Shown here piece after piece: positions 50,001 to 61,981 of a stretch of 64,000 nt of DNA. The number at the start of each line of letters is the position of its first letter. The stretch's first letter is position 1. Below the pieces are notes generated by a model. It saw only the letters and a program-made list of their open reading frames with translations, had not been told where the DNA came from and searched no databases. A program made the translations under genes and the position numbers. Source of the DNA: Acanthaster planci (Eukaryota > Echinodermata > Asteroidea > Valvatida > Acanthasteridae); assembly GCF_001949145.1 (NCBI RefSeq), contig NW_019091394.1, forward strand, positions 1,893,330 through 1,957,329, given 5' to 3'.

Positions 50001-53000
50001 CAGCTGTCATATGATCAGAGAGTTTGCGGTTATCACAGCCGGGGCGTCTAGGGGACTAGGTTCATCAACATGAGTTCGGAGCCCAACCAAATGCCACCGA
50101 AGAGGTCCTCGTGCAACAGACAGGCAGGTTCTTTCCGTCTGCCAACAGTCACTTCGAAATACAAACCAACGCGTCGTGAAGAGAAATCAGAAAATTACAT
50201 TACACAAAGCAAGTGTTTATAGAGTTGGAACTCTCAATTTTTGTTTCTTTATTTGGTAGTAATCATATATTAAAAACAGTTAAATAGTTTGGAGGAACAG
50301 ATGCTGCGGTTAGTCAAAACATCTTTGCATCGTAGGGATAGAAACGACGCAAATCTGTTTGATGGGTAATTTCTGTTTGAGTAGAGAGAGTCCTTTAATT
50401 ATTTAGAATCCAGTTCAAATTAGGGACAACCTCTTTGGAATTCGTAATGTAGTAAAATATAAATCGTCTTCTTCCACCTGGAGTTTCTTTTGTTTACTTT
50501 GTTTCTTTTTTTTTAATTGGGGCCAGATTTTTTCAAGTTTTAGATTAATTTTGTTTGCCGATGTGTTTTAAGTATTAGCCTTTTTCCCCCTTTGATTTGA
50601 GTTCTATTAAATCGCAGGATGATTTAGTTTTTATGAAACAAAATTCCAGGACTGTCAAAATCAAAATACATCCACTTACGATAGAGGTCGTGAAGGCTGT
50701 CTCATTCTTCGCAATCACAAAACCTTACTCATCACCAGTGAACTGTCATATCACTGGAAATCGGCGGCCTGTTACAAGTACTTTCGACCCCTTCCGCAGA
50801 AACCCAAGCCGCATTTTACTACCAAGCCGGTCGCCTCAGTCCGGCAGGACAGCAAATCAACAGTGATCAGCTCCCAGTCGGGGCCGTAATCAGCGCGAAT
50901 TGGCCCACGGTCGGCCGAGTCACGCTAGGCCCGGGCCGGGCTGGAAGAAGTACTTTGCCCCTGACCCTCGGAAGTCGAGAGAAGCAACCCCGTGCTGAGT
51001 TTGTAACCCCTCGGCGTGCGCGCACGAGGTTGGGGGGAGATCCCACATGCGCGTTTCGAGTGGGTGCAAGTTCGTCATGGGGGCCGTCTCCGAACTCCGG
51101 AATCGCGGAATGCGTGGGAAAAACAGAATATCGCTGACTTGTTGAGTCGGATCGAGCAGGCAAGTTGGGCTGATGTGATCTGATGTGCCACCCACGACCT
51201 CGGTCGATGGAGCCAGCTGGCAGCCTTTTCTTACTAGATCACATTATTGAGATTTTATGGTTTTACTCATTATTAGCAAACTGCAGTGATAGAAAACTAT
51301 TTCGAAAAGATAAGGAAAAACGTAAATTGAAGTAGTTATGCTTCAGGTTTAAAATGTGTAAGATTAACCCCCTTTAGGGATCAACAGTGTCGAGATCGTC
51401 CCGATACGTACCAAGAGAAAAATGTTGAAACTGTTATTGTTCACAATTTTTTTTCTTCAGATTTTTAATATTACACATAATCAATAAGATTACTGACATA
51501 CGCCAGTTTCGGGGTAAACCTTTCGATTAATTATAGCGTTAGGAAATTGTAGATCGCATTTTAGGGAGCCAAATAAAACCCAAATTTAATATCGACCGCC
51601 ATCAATATCCTTGAAGCAAGTAGAGTGGCTGAAGAAATGGGAATGCGTCTCCACAGGTCGATGTAAGTATTATAATACAACAAAGCTAAGTTATAAGCAC
51701 GCGGGCACTGCGTGTTGAAAACAGATTCCTTGTCGAAAATTCCATCAAATTCAATTATGTCGATGTATCATTTCATCTATTTTTACCGATAAAAGCTTAA
51801 ACAAAAATGTAGCAGCAACTAGAAATAAAGAATAAGTACCACCAGAAACTTTTTTCACCCTGGAAGATGTTGCAGTATTCTCCAAAGCACCAGCTGCCTT
51901 TTCTCTCAAGCTCGGCCAACTCACCGCAGCCGGAGCGCCAACCATTGGCATGCTGGTAAAGCGGCGCACCATACCGCGATGCCTCACCGGGCCGTTCCGA
52001 GCCCCGGGCGGGTCCGAGGCAGCGGGAGCCGGGCCGGTGGGAAACTGCCGATAAATGAACCCCGTGTCGTCCTGCCGAGAAGGACAGATCATCCGAAGGT
52101 CAGTGGAGCGTCTGTCTTCGGATAGGATTTGGCAAGGGAAGACATGCTACAACCACACGCAAGGCAGTGGAAGAATTCCTAATAGGAATATCTCGATTAA
52201 AATAACCTTTGGTTCAATGTCTAACCTTCTTCCTCGTTCTTTCAACGAGTCTGCCAACCCTATATCAGCATTCATACATTTCGATAGTAAAAGTACGAGG
52301 ACAAGCACAGAGTTCGAGGAGAGTATGGAGGACAAGTATTTTCCCAATTACTCCGAACCGGGAACATTGAAGAAGAACACATCAAACAGAGGCATGACAA
52401 CGATACTTGCGGAACTCTGTTCTCACTTGCCAACGAAGCGATTGCGGCAAACACCATCGGTTCCGTTTCTCAAGGGGTAGGGTGTAAAGTCTGTCTTTGT
52501 TTTTGGAATGGAGCGTTTCACCCGGAATCATCTTTCACCGAGAGCAAAACAACCGAGTGCATCTGGCAGGAGTTCTGGTGACCCGGTGCCGACCTAATTC
52601 CGTCGCACCGGCATATCACGCCTAACGGGCTCTGACAGCTCCCCCCTGTAATAAGCCCCCTCGCTTCGGTGAACATGCATAGCGAAAATTCTCATTTCCG
52701 AACAAATTAGAGAATCATCTTACCCTGACGCGACTGACAAAACAGGACATGCTTTAGGATCACAGAGCCGCACTTGTGTATGCCGGCCAGCAGTCGTCTG
52801 GTTCCCGATTTCTCGGCGTGAAATAATAACCATTTTATACCGATAATAAATGTACCTATAATCCATGTAGTTTTTTTTTAGGGAGATGGGGCGTTATAAG
52901 CAAAGGCGTAACTATGGGGAGGGGCACCTGTCTTCATTGGATGCCTTGGCCCCCGGCTGCCTCCCCCATCTGAAACCTGTAATAGGCACAACATATATTC

Positions 53001-53540
53001 CAGCCGCAGTTTCTTTGCATAAGCTCCGCTTTGTATTAAAAAAATGCACCCATCCTGCGCCCCTCAGCGAAATGTTACCCGATTTACACCACTTGTCACG
53101 AGACAGGCATCTTTGGAATCCATCAACGAAAAGAACATCCTCACCCACGACAAGCTATGCCTATACAGTTAACTGGATTGGTTCCTAAAGAAAAGACAGG
53201 AAAGTAATTTTCTTTGCCTTGGAAAACGACTTTAAGTGATTCCAGACAGATTTCTAGATTACTTCCTCCAGAAAATACGCCGATGAGTCTCAGTCAATAA
53301 TGCGGGATACCGGGACCTCACCAAACGTTCAACATTTTCCAGTAATCACTTCGGTTCACCAAGTCTGAAACGGGGGGGGGATACGAATGCAAGAAAGTAT
53401 CATCCCATCACAAGGGACACAAAGGAAATTCTCAAATGTGGAGATGTATTCCCGATAGCGGGTGACGGTCTTTCAAAAACAGCGCCCCCGGGGAAGTTCA
53501 AGACACAGACGTTGTCCAGATGAGCAGCAGAGGGCGTACG

Positions 53541-53950
53541 GATGCAGGCCAGTAAATGGGCCGAAAACTGCTTGCGTGGGCCAAATCACAATTTTTAATG
53601 CACGAAATAGAACATTTCGTGGCTCATGAACTTGACGATATTTGTAGAAAAGACAGGCTTAGGTGGGCAAAGAGAATGCCGGCTTGCGTCCGAGAGAGCT
53701 TTGGATGAAATCGGTGCCTGAAAACGGTTTATTTTTCGACAAGTGTAGGCATCGATATATGAAATGGCGAGGAGCTTCAAGGCTGCATTTTAGGGGTGAC
53801 CTTCAGTGAATATCTTCAGAAGTCATCGGTTAATGAATGGAAATTTGAAAAGAAAATAACAAAAAAAATCATAAATTGGGCTTTAATTTGACATGCGTCT
53901 CAAACGCCTTAGAAACACGCTATTGCAGTTTATTTACTGGCCTGCAACCC
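53541..53950 (+). repeat. Dispersed repeat family R1, copy 2
   Basis: Second copy of the repeat at 2858-3288, starting with the same gatgcaggccagtaaat and ending in gcagtttattt. It lacks about 50 bases present near the end of copy 1 and differs by many substitutions, so the copies are old. Confidence 0.7.
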
Positions 53951-54834
53951 TATGATTTTTTTTAAGCCGGTGCCCAAGTGTGCCGGGTGATAGGGGGCGC
54001 CATACTGACTTACAAGTAAGTCGACAGTGATCCTAACAGCATGCGAAACTTTTCACAGAGAAAGTTATAGATATACCACTTTGGGATGTCCCTCACGCAT
54101 TTTCCGGGTAGTTGCAGGAAAAACTACGTCGGCTCAGGCTCTCTGACACCATGTAATCAACGCTTACAATAATACCAATATGGGCCTGGACAGTATAGTT
54201 TCTGGGGGCTACTCCTTGGTGAAACTGTCGGACCGACAGCTAGAAACATGAGATAACATCTCCAATGGTTCAATAACATGTAGGAGGATGGTGGTGATGT
54301 ATTAGAGATCTAAAATCAGCAACGAAATTCGAAACGAAACAAATTCGAATTCGAAACAGAATTACTCACTAATACAAATTCTCCAAAAATACGCACAAGA
54401 ACCCCTAAAACTGTAGCTGGTCCAGAGGAAAATTAAAAACACACAAAAACATGGGAAGATTCGTTTTCCTTTCTGTCATTATCCACAAATGTCTCGGCAT
54501 GAAACCTCACCACGTTGTCAAATGCATTCCTGCAGCATGTTTCCACCTTCTTTTAACAGTAGGATTGCGACTTATGATATAAATATTGCAGTTCATATTT
54601 GGGGTATTTGTTCTCTACTGCCCGAACCACAAAATGTTTTAACTGACTTTAAAAACGTCCAAATAACCACCGCCGATACGTAATTATCCAGCGCATCTGC
54701 GGAGATCACTCACTGACTCCTGAGGACTACAGAAGAGAACTGCGCATCCTCTCCGTGCATCATTTCCACCATTTATTTACTCTAGTATGCCGCGGCGAAA
54801 CATGGCGAGTCTGTGGGTTACCAGCTACCTGGTA

Positions 54835-54976
54835 ACCTTGCAACGCGTTGGCCAATCACAGTGTGCGAAACCTGTCGATCTAGTGCGCGTTTGGAAAGGG
54901 TCGACAGATTTCACACCTTGTGACTGGCCATGCATTGCGTTGCAAACTCTTGGAGGCGCACTAATGTGAAACGCCC
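54835..54976. mobile_element. Foldback MITE family F1, truncated copy
   Basis: Shares gcaacgcgttggccaatcac, gtcgacagattt, gtgactggcca and cttggaggcgcac with the element at 43044-43214 in the same order. The outer part of the left arm is lost or replaced, and the right end is ...tgtgaaacgccc. Confidence 0.85.
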
Positions 54977-55207
54977 TTTTAAATTGTTGGCAGGAATTTG
55001 AACAAGTCCGAGTTTGTGGCTTCTCTTTTCAAGAAAACGACGAGAAATTGTTCATTCAACATCTAAAATTACTAAATTGACAGATGTATCTATACTCAAA
55101 AGCGCTACCATTCTTTTCGAGAAAGACTTGTTTTTGCGACTGGTCAAGGTGCCGTTATTTTGCACAGTCGTTCGGTTGTTTCTATAGGTCTTAACGCCCC
55201 AAAATAT

Positions 55208-55535
55208 GAAAACTCCAGAGTGAAAATTTTGAAAAAATCTGCAAATCTTGCAAAATAATTTAATTTTGGCCAAAATTTGACTTTACTCAAACTCACTCAG
55301 AAATCATTTTTGCATCAAAAGGAACATGTTCTAATCATCTACGAGTCCTATAGATCTCAATTTTAATGAAAACTCAAGAGTGAAAATTTTGAAAAAAATC
55401 TGCAAGGGGTTAGCCTTGCAAAATAATTCAGTTTTGGCCACAATTTGACTTTGCTCAAAATCACTCAGAAATCATTTTTGAATTAAAAGAAACATGTTTT
55501 TATCATCTATGAGTCCTGTAGATCTCAATTTTAAT
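55208..55535 (+). repeat. Tandem duplication, two units of about 160-168 bp
   Basis: Unit 1 (55208-55367) and unit 2 (55368-55535) both run from gaaaactc.agagtgaaaatt through cactcagaaatcattttt to agatctcaattttaat. Unit 2 carries an eight-base-longer gggttagcc region. A third unit starts (gaaaatgaaaaagc) and breaks off before the assembly gap. Confidence 0.9.
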
Positions 55536-55646
55536 GAAAATGAAAAAGCTTGAACCAGAATGATTTTCCAGGGCAAACTCAGACTGTTTGACAGGCCTGG
55601 AAAAATCATTGTGAATGAAACACATACATATCACTCCATGAGCTCT

Positions 55647-55682
55647 NNNNNNNNNNNNNNNNNNNNNNNNNNNNNNNNNNNN
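55647..55682. other. Assembly gap (36 N)
   Basis: A run of undetermined bases just after the tandem duplication; repeat content is a likely cause. Confidence 1.
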
Positions 55683-58019
55683 CGATCTTGTCTCCCCCCC
55701 CAAAAAAAATCACTGTGTTTGACCCATTTCCATTCTAAGATTGAAAGACTTAAAAGATAAAGGATTATGCTAAACCAGCATGATTATTACGCCCAAACCC
55801 CACATACTGCTAACAACCGCACCTCGATGAAACGATATGTGGATATTTCTCAGTGCAGGTAAGCGTTTATTTAGTTCCGACTACAGAATAAGTCGGCAAG
55901 TTGAAGGGTGAGGTCGTTAGCACTACTGTCCGGTCAGATAAGCAGCCGGTTTAATATCGGTGACCGCTGAGGCGCAAAACTGTTTTGTTACCACCCAAAG
56001 AGCAATATCAGGGTAAAGTGGTGAGTGGAACAGCTTTTGTGGTTTTTTTTTTTTTAATTAACACGCTGGGGGAACGCAAACAGAGTAAAGGATATAGTCG
56101 TGGCTCTGAAGGCTTTTTTTTTTCAAGGGAATTAAAGTTCGACATTTTAACAGGGAAAACTTACGCGAGGGACTTGCAATAAAACCATATTTCCATAGGA
56201 AAGCGCATGGTGTATCCCCAGGAAGTTGTGCAAAGAAAAGAAATGAATGAATAAAAAAAAACCATCGGTCATTCCGTGAGTACGCCCTCATTGTCTGTTG
56301 ATGGTAACTATGGTGGCTCGGAAGGGACGGAACCGGTCGTGAACATAATTATTCACAACGTCGTCAATGTTTCGGTGACGTCGCTACAAGTTTCAAAAAA
56401 AGTCGTGAAACAAAGCCGTCGCGAATGAATTCATGACTATAGTCGCAAACATGTTCACGAGCCGTGGACATTAAATTGTCATCAGTATTTTTCAGTAAAT
56501 AAATTAGAGTTCAACAATGTACGTCATGGGCTAGCAGATATACGATGCAGCTTGCTATGCAACGAACAAGGAATCCTACCTCTACGCGATAACGCCCTCT
56601 ATCCCCCGTTTGGTTTTATCGACATGTTCGCTATGTCAGATCTTTCAGTTTTTGCAAGATACTTTTCCTGACAATAGAGGGTGCTGATGCTGTGACGTCA
56701 TTTCAGGAGGATACTGATCACTTTCAGGGGATTCTGTTTAAAATGTGCTTACTGAAATTATTCGCGGGAAAATTTGGCTCGCTGGCTTCCCGTCATACAC
56801 TGATGTAACACACCCATACCTGTTTTACATACAAAGTGTGCACATTCCTCTGTTCTTCTGTGGTTAACGAAACTTGAGGAAACTGCTCCTTTTTCTCCAA
56901 CTAGGACAACTCTTTCGAGCTGGATTCTTGATGATGATTTCCTTGACCGTTCCTCTTCGTTTTGCCGCAGATAACCTTGACCCCCAAATGCCACTGAAAC
57001 TGTTTTTCAGAGAGGGGAAACATGGACGTGTATGGACGTGTGCGAGTCCACACAACGCCATCATATACCCTTCACTATGTGGACTTCTGTTGTGCAGAGG
57101 TCCACACTGCGTATGTCACGCGCGCTTGCACACGCTTTCATTTCCTCCTGAGATGACATAGCTCTTCAACCATAAATATGCAAGTTGTCATTAGCATAAA
57201 AATGTCCAAACGCCATTAAAATTGCGTATTGAAATTGGCGAAATAAGGCTGAAATGAAAAAGGGTCTACCTTGCATGTCATATGTCAAACTGATCTTGTT
57301 ATGCTTTGAAAGTTTCTGTACCAGTGGGAACACATAATGTAAGAAGTCAGTCTTCAAATTCCGTCCGTTTGCGAAGCTATAGAGAAACCCGTCATTCATA
57401 GTGTCAGAAAGAGCGCACATTACTTCCTTGTTTCATTTGCCGCCATTACCATGATTTAGTTGTTCATGTACTTTCCGAAGCAAAGATCTTTCGTTTGCAG
57501 AACTGACATTCTTATGGCTAGCTGTTTATGCACCTCCTGAAGCAAAGAACTTTCGCATTTAGTGATGCTTTGTAATCAATACCGAAACGAGAGATCGCCG
57601 TGTTTTAATATATGAAAAGCAATATATACTCACGGGTATTTCCAGTATAACTTTATAAGTTTCGCTAAAGAGTGAATTCTTTCCCTGGCTTGAAGCTCAT
57701 CTTGATTAATTTTCACATTGGGAATAAAATCCAATCGCATAAAAATACACTTCAAATGGAATGTCTTCTTAAACCGAATTTTGTGTAATGACGCAGATTT
57801 TATTCACAGAGACCACTCAAGCTGCCGCTGACTTCATCTGATGTCATTCCTTTATCTAAATCCCACCTGCAAATGTGTTTGCAATGTGACTTTTTATAGA
57901 CCAAAGAGTCCATTTTTAGCTGCATTACCGTATTTGAACAAAACTATTATAAATACGGACAATATGTGTGGCACTATGTATTGATGAACAAATTCTGCTC
58001 TGATGGAAATACGTATGTA

Positions 58020-58025
58020 TTTATT
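58020..58025 (-). terminator. Candidate polyadenylation signal of the minus-strand Ig gene
   Basis: tttatt on the + strand is AATAAA on the minus strand, 118 bases after the stop codon of the Ig gene. It is the nearest canonical signal seen. Confidence 0.45.
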
Positions 58026-58142
58026 AATGTTTAAAAAAAGACTTGATTGTGTCAAGCAATAATTAGATTCCTTGTGTCTTACACAAGACTGTCATTCTTC
58101 AAGTGGGTATGTAACAAGTCGAGCTTCAAAAGATGGTACCAG

Positions 58143-59021
58143 TTACAAGTCCAGCTCGGCGTATAGGGGCTCAGGTGGAATCTCGACATCTTTGGCTGGC
58201 ATAGCCTCCACTACGCATCCTTCGGATTTCCTTGGCCGCCACGTCTTCATCTCCAGAGCAGTCACCAGGTTTGTTGGCAGCCGGTTGGCCTTGCGGCGGT
58301 AGCAGACTGCGAAGAGCGCCGTGATCGCATTCGTGAGGAGGAGCATAGCGCAACTGACCACCCAAACAATGGGGAGCTCACCCGTCTCCGAGCTGTCGTC
58401 TCCCCTTTCCGAAGTGACTCTCGTCTGGTTCTCCCGTGCTGTGCCTCCATTGCAGTCGAGGTCCAGCCCCAACTCAGAGGCAACGTCGCTGTTAACTGTT
58501 GTACCGGTCAGTGTCTGGTTGTCTCGGTGTCCAGCGCTCGGGGTAATGGTAGACGGGCTCAGGGGATGAAGACTTGGGGACGAAAGCCCCACAGTCTTAT
58601 CACCGGGGGACACAGCTAGGGAAGGATCCACAGATGATGGCCGCCTCATCACCTCGAGCACCAGCGCGTCCGAGAAACGCCAGGTCCAAGCGTTGAAGCA
58701 GACGTAGTTACCCGAGTCTTCGGGCTGGCTGTCGGCGATCGTCAGCAGGTACGCGTTGCCTTCGATGGAGACTGACGTCCGAGACCCGACTGCTCCCGTT
58801 GGTAGGACTTGAAGGCAGCGGCTCAAGACGAGGAAGGAGTGGTCCTCGTAACGAAACCAGCCGTGCTCGTACCGGTCCTGACAGATTGCCCGGGAGGAGA
58901 CACAGCGCAGAGTGACATTAGAGCCGGTAGCGACGGCGGTGTAGCCGGGACTCGCCCCGCTAACAGCAAACCACTGAAGGGCTAAAACTGCCCAAACGGT
59001 GTAGCAATGACGACTCTTCAT
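58143..59021 (-). CDS. Single-Ig-domain transmembrane receptor with ITIM-like C-terminus, intronless
   Basis: A complete 292-residue type I membrane protein in one exon. Signal peptide at about 1-23 (AVLALQWFAV core). V-type Ig domain with C40, W55 and the DSGNYVC motif (102-108, C108). Additional cysteines C47 and C69 could form a second disulfide, as in CD300/TREM/pIgR-type V domains. N-glycosylation sites at N35, N168 and N198. A Ser/Thr/Pro-rich stalk covers about 125-215, and the transmembrane segment about 216-240 is followed by YRRK. The roughly 50-residue tail ends PLYAELDL; YAEL (Y287) fits YxxL, but the -2 residue is Pro, so it is ITIM-like rather than canonical. Role inferred: surface recognition with SHP or SH2-partner signalling. 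The ATG at 59021 has aaccgaa before it and sets the signal peptide. No intron is needed anywhere, which is unusual for an Ig receptor. The ligand and exact family are unknown. Confidence 0.8.
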   Translation of the reverse strand: MKSRHCYTVWAVLALQWFAVSGASPGYTAVATGSNVTLRCVSSRAICQDRYEHGWFRYEDHSFLVLSRCLQVLPTGAVGSRTSVSIEGNAYLLTIADSQPEDSGNYVCFNAWTWRFSDALVLEVMRRPSSVDPSLAVSPGDKTVGLSSPSLHPLSPSTITPSAGHRDNQTLTGTTVNSDVASELGLDLDCNGGTARENQTRVTSERGDDSSETGELPIVWVVSCAMLLLTNAITALFAVCYRRKANRLPTNLVTALEMKTWRPRKSEGCVVEAMPAKDVEIPPEPLYAELDL

Positions 59022-61981
59022 TTCGGTTTGGTTGCAAAAAACGCCGTCAAAAGTCTTCCAGAGCGTTTACTTCATGAGCAAACGCGGTTGGTACTGTTTC
59101 CGAGCAATTCCCTCTTTATTTTTAAACCTAAAATGTTGAAATGATAGCAACGAGTATAACGGAAGTCATTTATAAACAGAGCCAAGGCCGATGGTTGGGC
59201 ATTTGGCTCATTTCCAAGCGGAATAACAAAGGGATCTAAAGTTAGGATACAACTAGTTTCGATTTCTTTTCTTGAGAACCAACATTGCGAAAATTTTCAC
59301 TTTTTGACGTGAAGACACTTGGATGAATCTAAATGTTTTACAATTTGGAATATCCCCAAATGACTGGGGGACATTCTGTGAAACGAGGATTTTGGTGTCA
59401 AACCCTATGGACTGTGTTTATGGCCCGTGCAAAATGTGGTTAGCATTTTCTTATCATTTGAACTTTGTAGATGAATATCCCGACTGGTGCCATTACGTCA
59501 TCTTCGACCCAGTTGTTAAACAACTAATTTGCAAACAATTATGTGCTAAATTTGATACCATCTTTCCATCTATTTTTCGATTAAGCCTATCGCTTGAGGC
59601 GTCTTTGCCAATGCTTGAGGTTTATCGGATTCAGTGAAATCCTTTTTCGTGCAATATTGCTGAGTGGAGTCCACGTAAAATATGCAGATCCATAGTCATT
59701 GTTATCGGATATGAAGCTTGTATTTGTATCTCAGCAATTATTGGTCCAATCTTGCCAAATGAAGTGTCTACTAGAATTTCGATAGGCCCGTGTACAATTT
59801 TATTGAAGGTGTTGTGCAATACTATGCACATTGTACGAATTTATATGCCAATTACTGTATAGGTTTCTCAACCAATTTCAGCAATAAAGCGGTCACTTTC
59901 CTCGACGAGGCGTTCAACTGCAGGTACGTTTTCGATTGTCCACAAAACTGCATTTCTTTCTATTTTTGTGCAAATGAGTGCATTTTGCTTTTTCTCCTTT
60001 GTTTTCATTCAGAGGCCTTAAAATCTCATTTTTACTCAAGCCGTGAATTTCTCCTGACTTTTACAATTCAGTGCAATCAAAATAACTACGATTCATCGAA
60101 GCACGTAGGATCTTTAATCTTTGAGTGATTTCGTTTTATAGTCAGTCTTATTCCTTTCAATTTGATACAGCCTTACGCGAAACAGAAACCAAGAACCTCA
60201 TTGGTGTCTGTAAAAACCACGGTGAGTTGCAGTTAGGTATTAGTCCATGGGCGCTAGATTGGAGCCGGGCAGGTGGTGACGTCATGCACAGACTTCCTGG
60301 CTTATTGCCTCACCCCGGAGGCTGCCTTGGTTGGAAATGCACTTCGCTGGTTTACGAACGATTACGAAATGCATGCGTGGCGGTCGCGTCGCTTCCAACA
60401 AAACGAACAAGCCCCTCTAACAGGGCTCCCAACCACCGATGAGGGGGTGCTTTTGCTCTAGGCGGATACATCAACCCACAGACACATTAACGCCTAGACC
60501 ACCAGGCTTCTTGCGCTCATAAATCGTGATATCATTGAAAAGTATGGGCAAAACGATGGATGGCAGAGCATAAAGTCGCGTTCATTGCGCGTTGCGCACA
60601 ACGCACTTAGGCCCTACGTTGCCTTTGTTTGTTTACGTTGTAATCCCATCTCCTCTGTACTGCCATCTCTATGTTTTGCTTGTGGCTACGGCATTGTTTT
60701 GGATCTATATAAACAAGATCAAGTACACAGAAGATTCTACAATCGAAAAATGATTCATGGAATTTTATGGCTGGAATTCTTCAACAGTGCGCTGGTAATG
60801 AATTCCCTATACCGAAGAGTGAATTTGCCCATAGTTTTGATTTTTCGGGCGCCACCAAGATCACGAAAATGTTCATGTAGATTGGAATGCGACCTGGTGG
60901 TCTATCCGTTTATAGTCTGTGCGTCAACCTGACTACACAGTTATTTATTGAGGGGTATAACCCACTAATTCAAGCCCCTTGAAAACAGTGTAAACTCAGC
61001 ATTGTTCGGGGTCCAATAACAAGCGTAACATATCCCCGAGGTATCTGAAACACACATTAAATTATTTTATGGTCCCCAGTCTTTCACTTTCTTTCAATTT
61101 TCTGTGGGTTAACTAATGGCATTTTGAGTTATTCCCACAAAGCAAAATTACCCCCCCGAAAGGTGATTTTTCCGAAGTCTGCTTGCAGCCATTTTTCAAG
61201 TGACAACCCTCAACTTTCTCGGGCAATTAGGACCATTTTTCAACCGTAGCTTTAGCCCTTCTGCCCTCATATGAAAGCTCAAAGACCCAGGGTGTTGATC
61301 CCGGCAACGATTTACACAATCTCACCATTTTGGGTGCCAGACAATCTCCTTTTTCAAAGGATACTGTGTGGGGCACTTTTAATGCTAATGAGCTGGCCAG
61401 AAATGCTCAATTGAATTAGTGGACTGCACCCTGAGAGAGTTGTGACATGGGTGTCTCACTTGCTGGAACCAGAGTGGCGGATTATGCCTTAGTACACATG
61501 CAGGCCTACAATTAGCACATGAAAGCTATATGCTGCACTGCACCCATAATGAAACAGCCATTTTGTTCCAAGTCTGAAGTTGGCGCTGGTCTTTCTGTAC
61601 ACAGCTCTACCCGAGAGACCGCACTACAGATTAGTCCGCTTGGCTAGAGTCCAAATTCGTATTCCTAGAACGCACATTAGACTTTTTTTGAGCACCAGAG
61701 TATTGTTTGTGTTATGAATATTGATTAATTAATAATACATGATTTCGACTTTTCCGTCGGTATTTCCTCTATATGTGATAAATATGTAGTACCGTTTCCT
61801 CCATTCTAGTATATGCAGTGAAACTCATCTACATTAGAATACTCCTAAGGCAACCTTTCGTTTTCGTTATTATCATGGGAAAATTATAAATTCTGGTTAG
61901 CTGCACTCTGCGCGTGAATAATCTGGGACGTTGTTTCTATGAAGCGAGTGTTTCCTTGTTGGATAGTTGACTTTGTTTCAG
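59022..61981. other. Region between two head-to-head receptor genes
   Basis: It should hold the promoter of the minus-strand Ig gene and at least part of an intron of the + strand receptor. I searched the + strand for a Cys...Trp...DxGxYxC exon and found none. It contains repeat copy R2-C (60300-60478) and otherwise AT-rich sequence. The segment at 61150-61560 is non-coding. Confidence 0.5.
60300..60478 (-). repeat. Dispersed repeat family R2, copy C (inverted)
   Basis: The reverse complement begins tatccgcctagagcaaaag, then caccccctcatcggt, and keeps the cgttcgtaaaccagcgaa block that matches cgttcgtgaaccaccgaa in copy B. The short open frames here (for example the one ending at 60461) are explained by this repeat. 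Confidence 0.75.

Larger units (their letters stand above)
40930..53540. other. Gene-poor intergenic DNA, part 3
   Basis: No recognisable gene. Apart from the repeats listed separately, it includes a T13 run near 41050 and a CpG-rich stretch at 48820-49300 with a YY1-type cggccatcttgcc near 48848. There are GC-rich patches near 43690-43900, 50860-51130 and 51930-52090. The open frames inside the GC-rich patches are long only because of base composition. Confidence 0.45.
53951..58019. other. Intergenic DNA left of the receptor locus
   Basis: No recognisable gene. Contents besides listed repeats: aattcgaa-rich string near 54330-54360, a T run at 56041-56055, and an A/T-rich stretch 57540-58020 that may hold the 3' end of the minus-strand receptor transcript. 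Confidence 0.4.

Noticed and set aside
60273-60461. Short + frame with a protein-like look (LVGNALRWFTNDYEMHAW)
   Set aside because: Entirely within dispersed repeat R2 copy C; copies A and B do not keep the frame.
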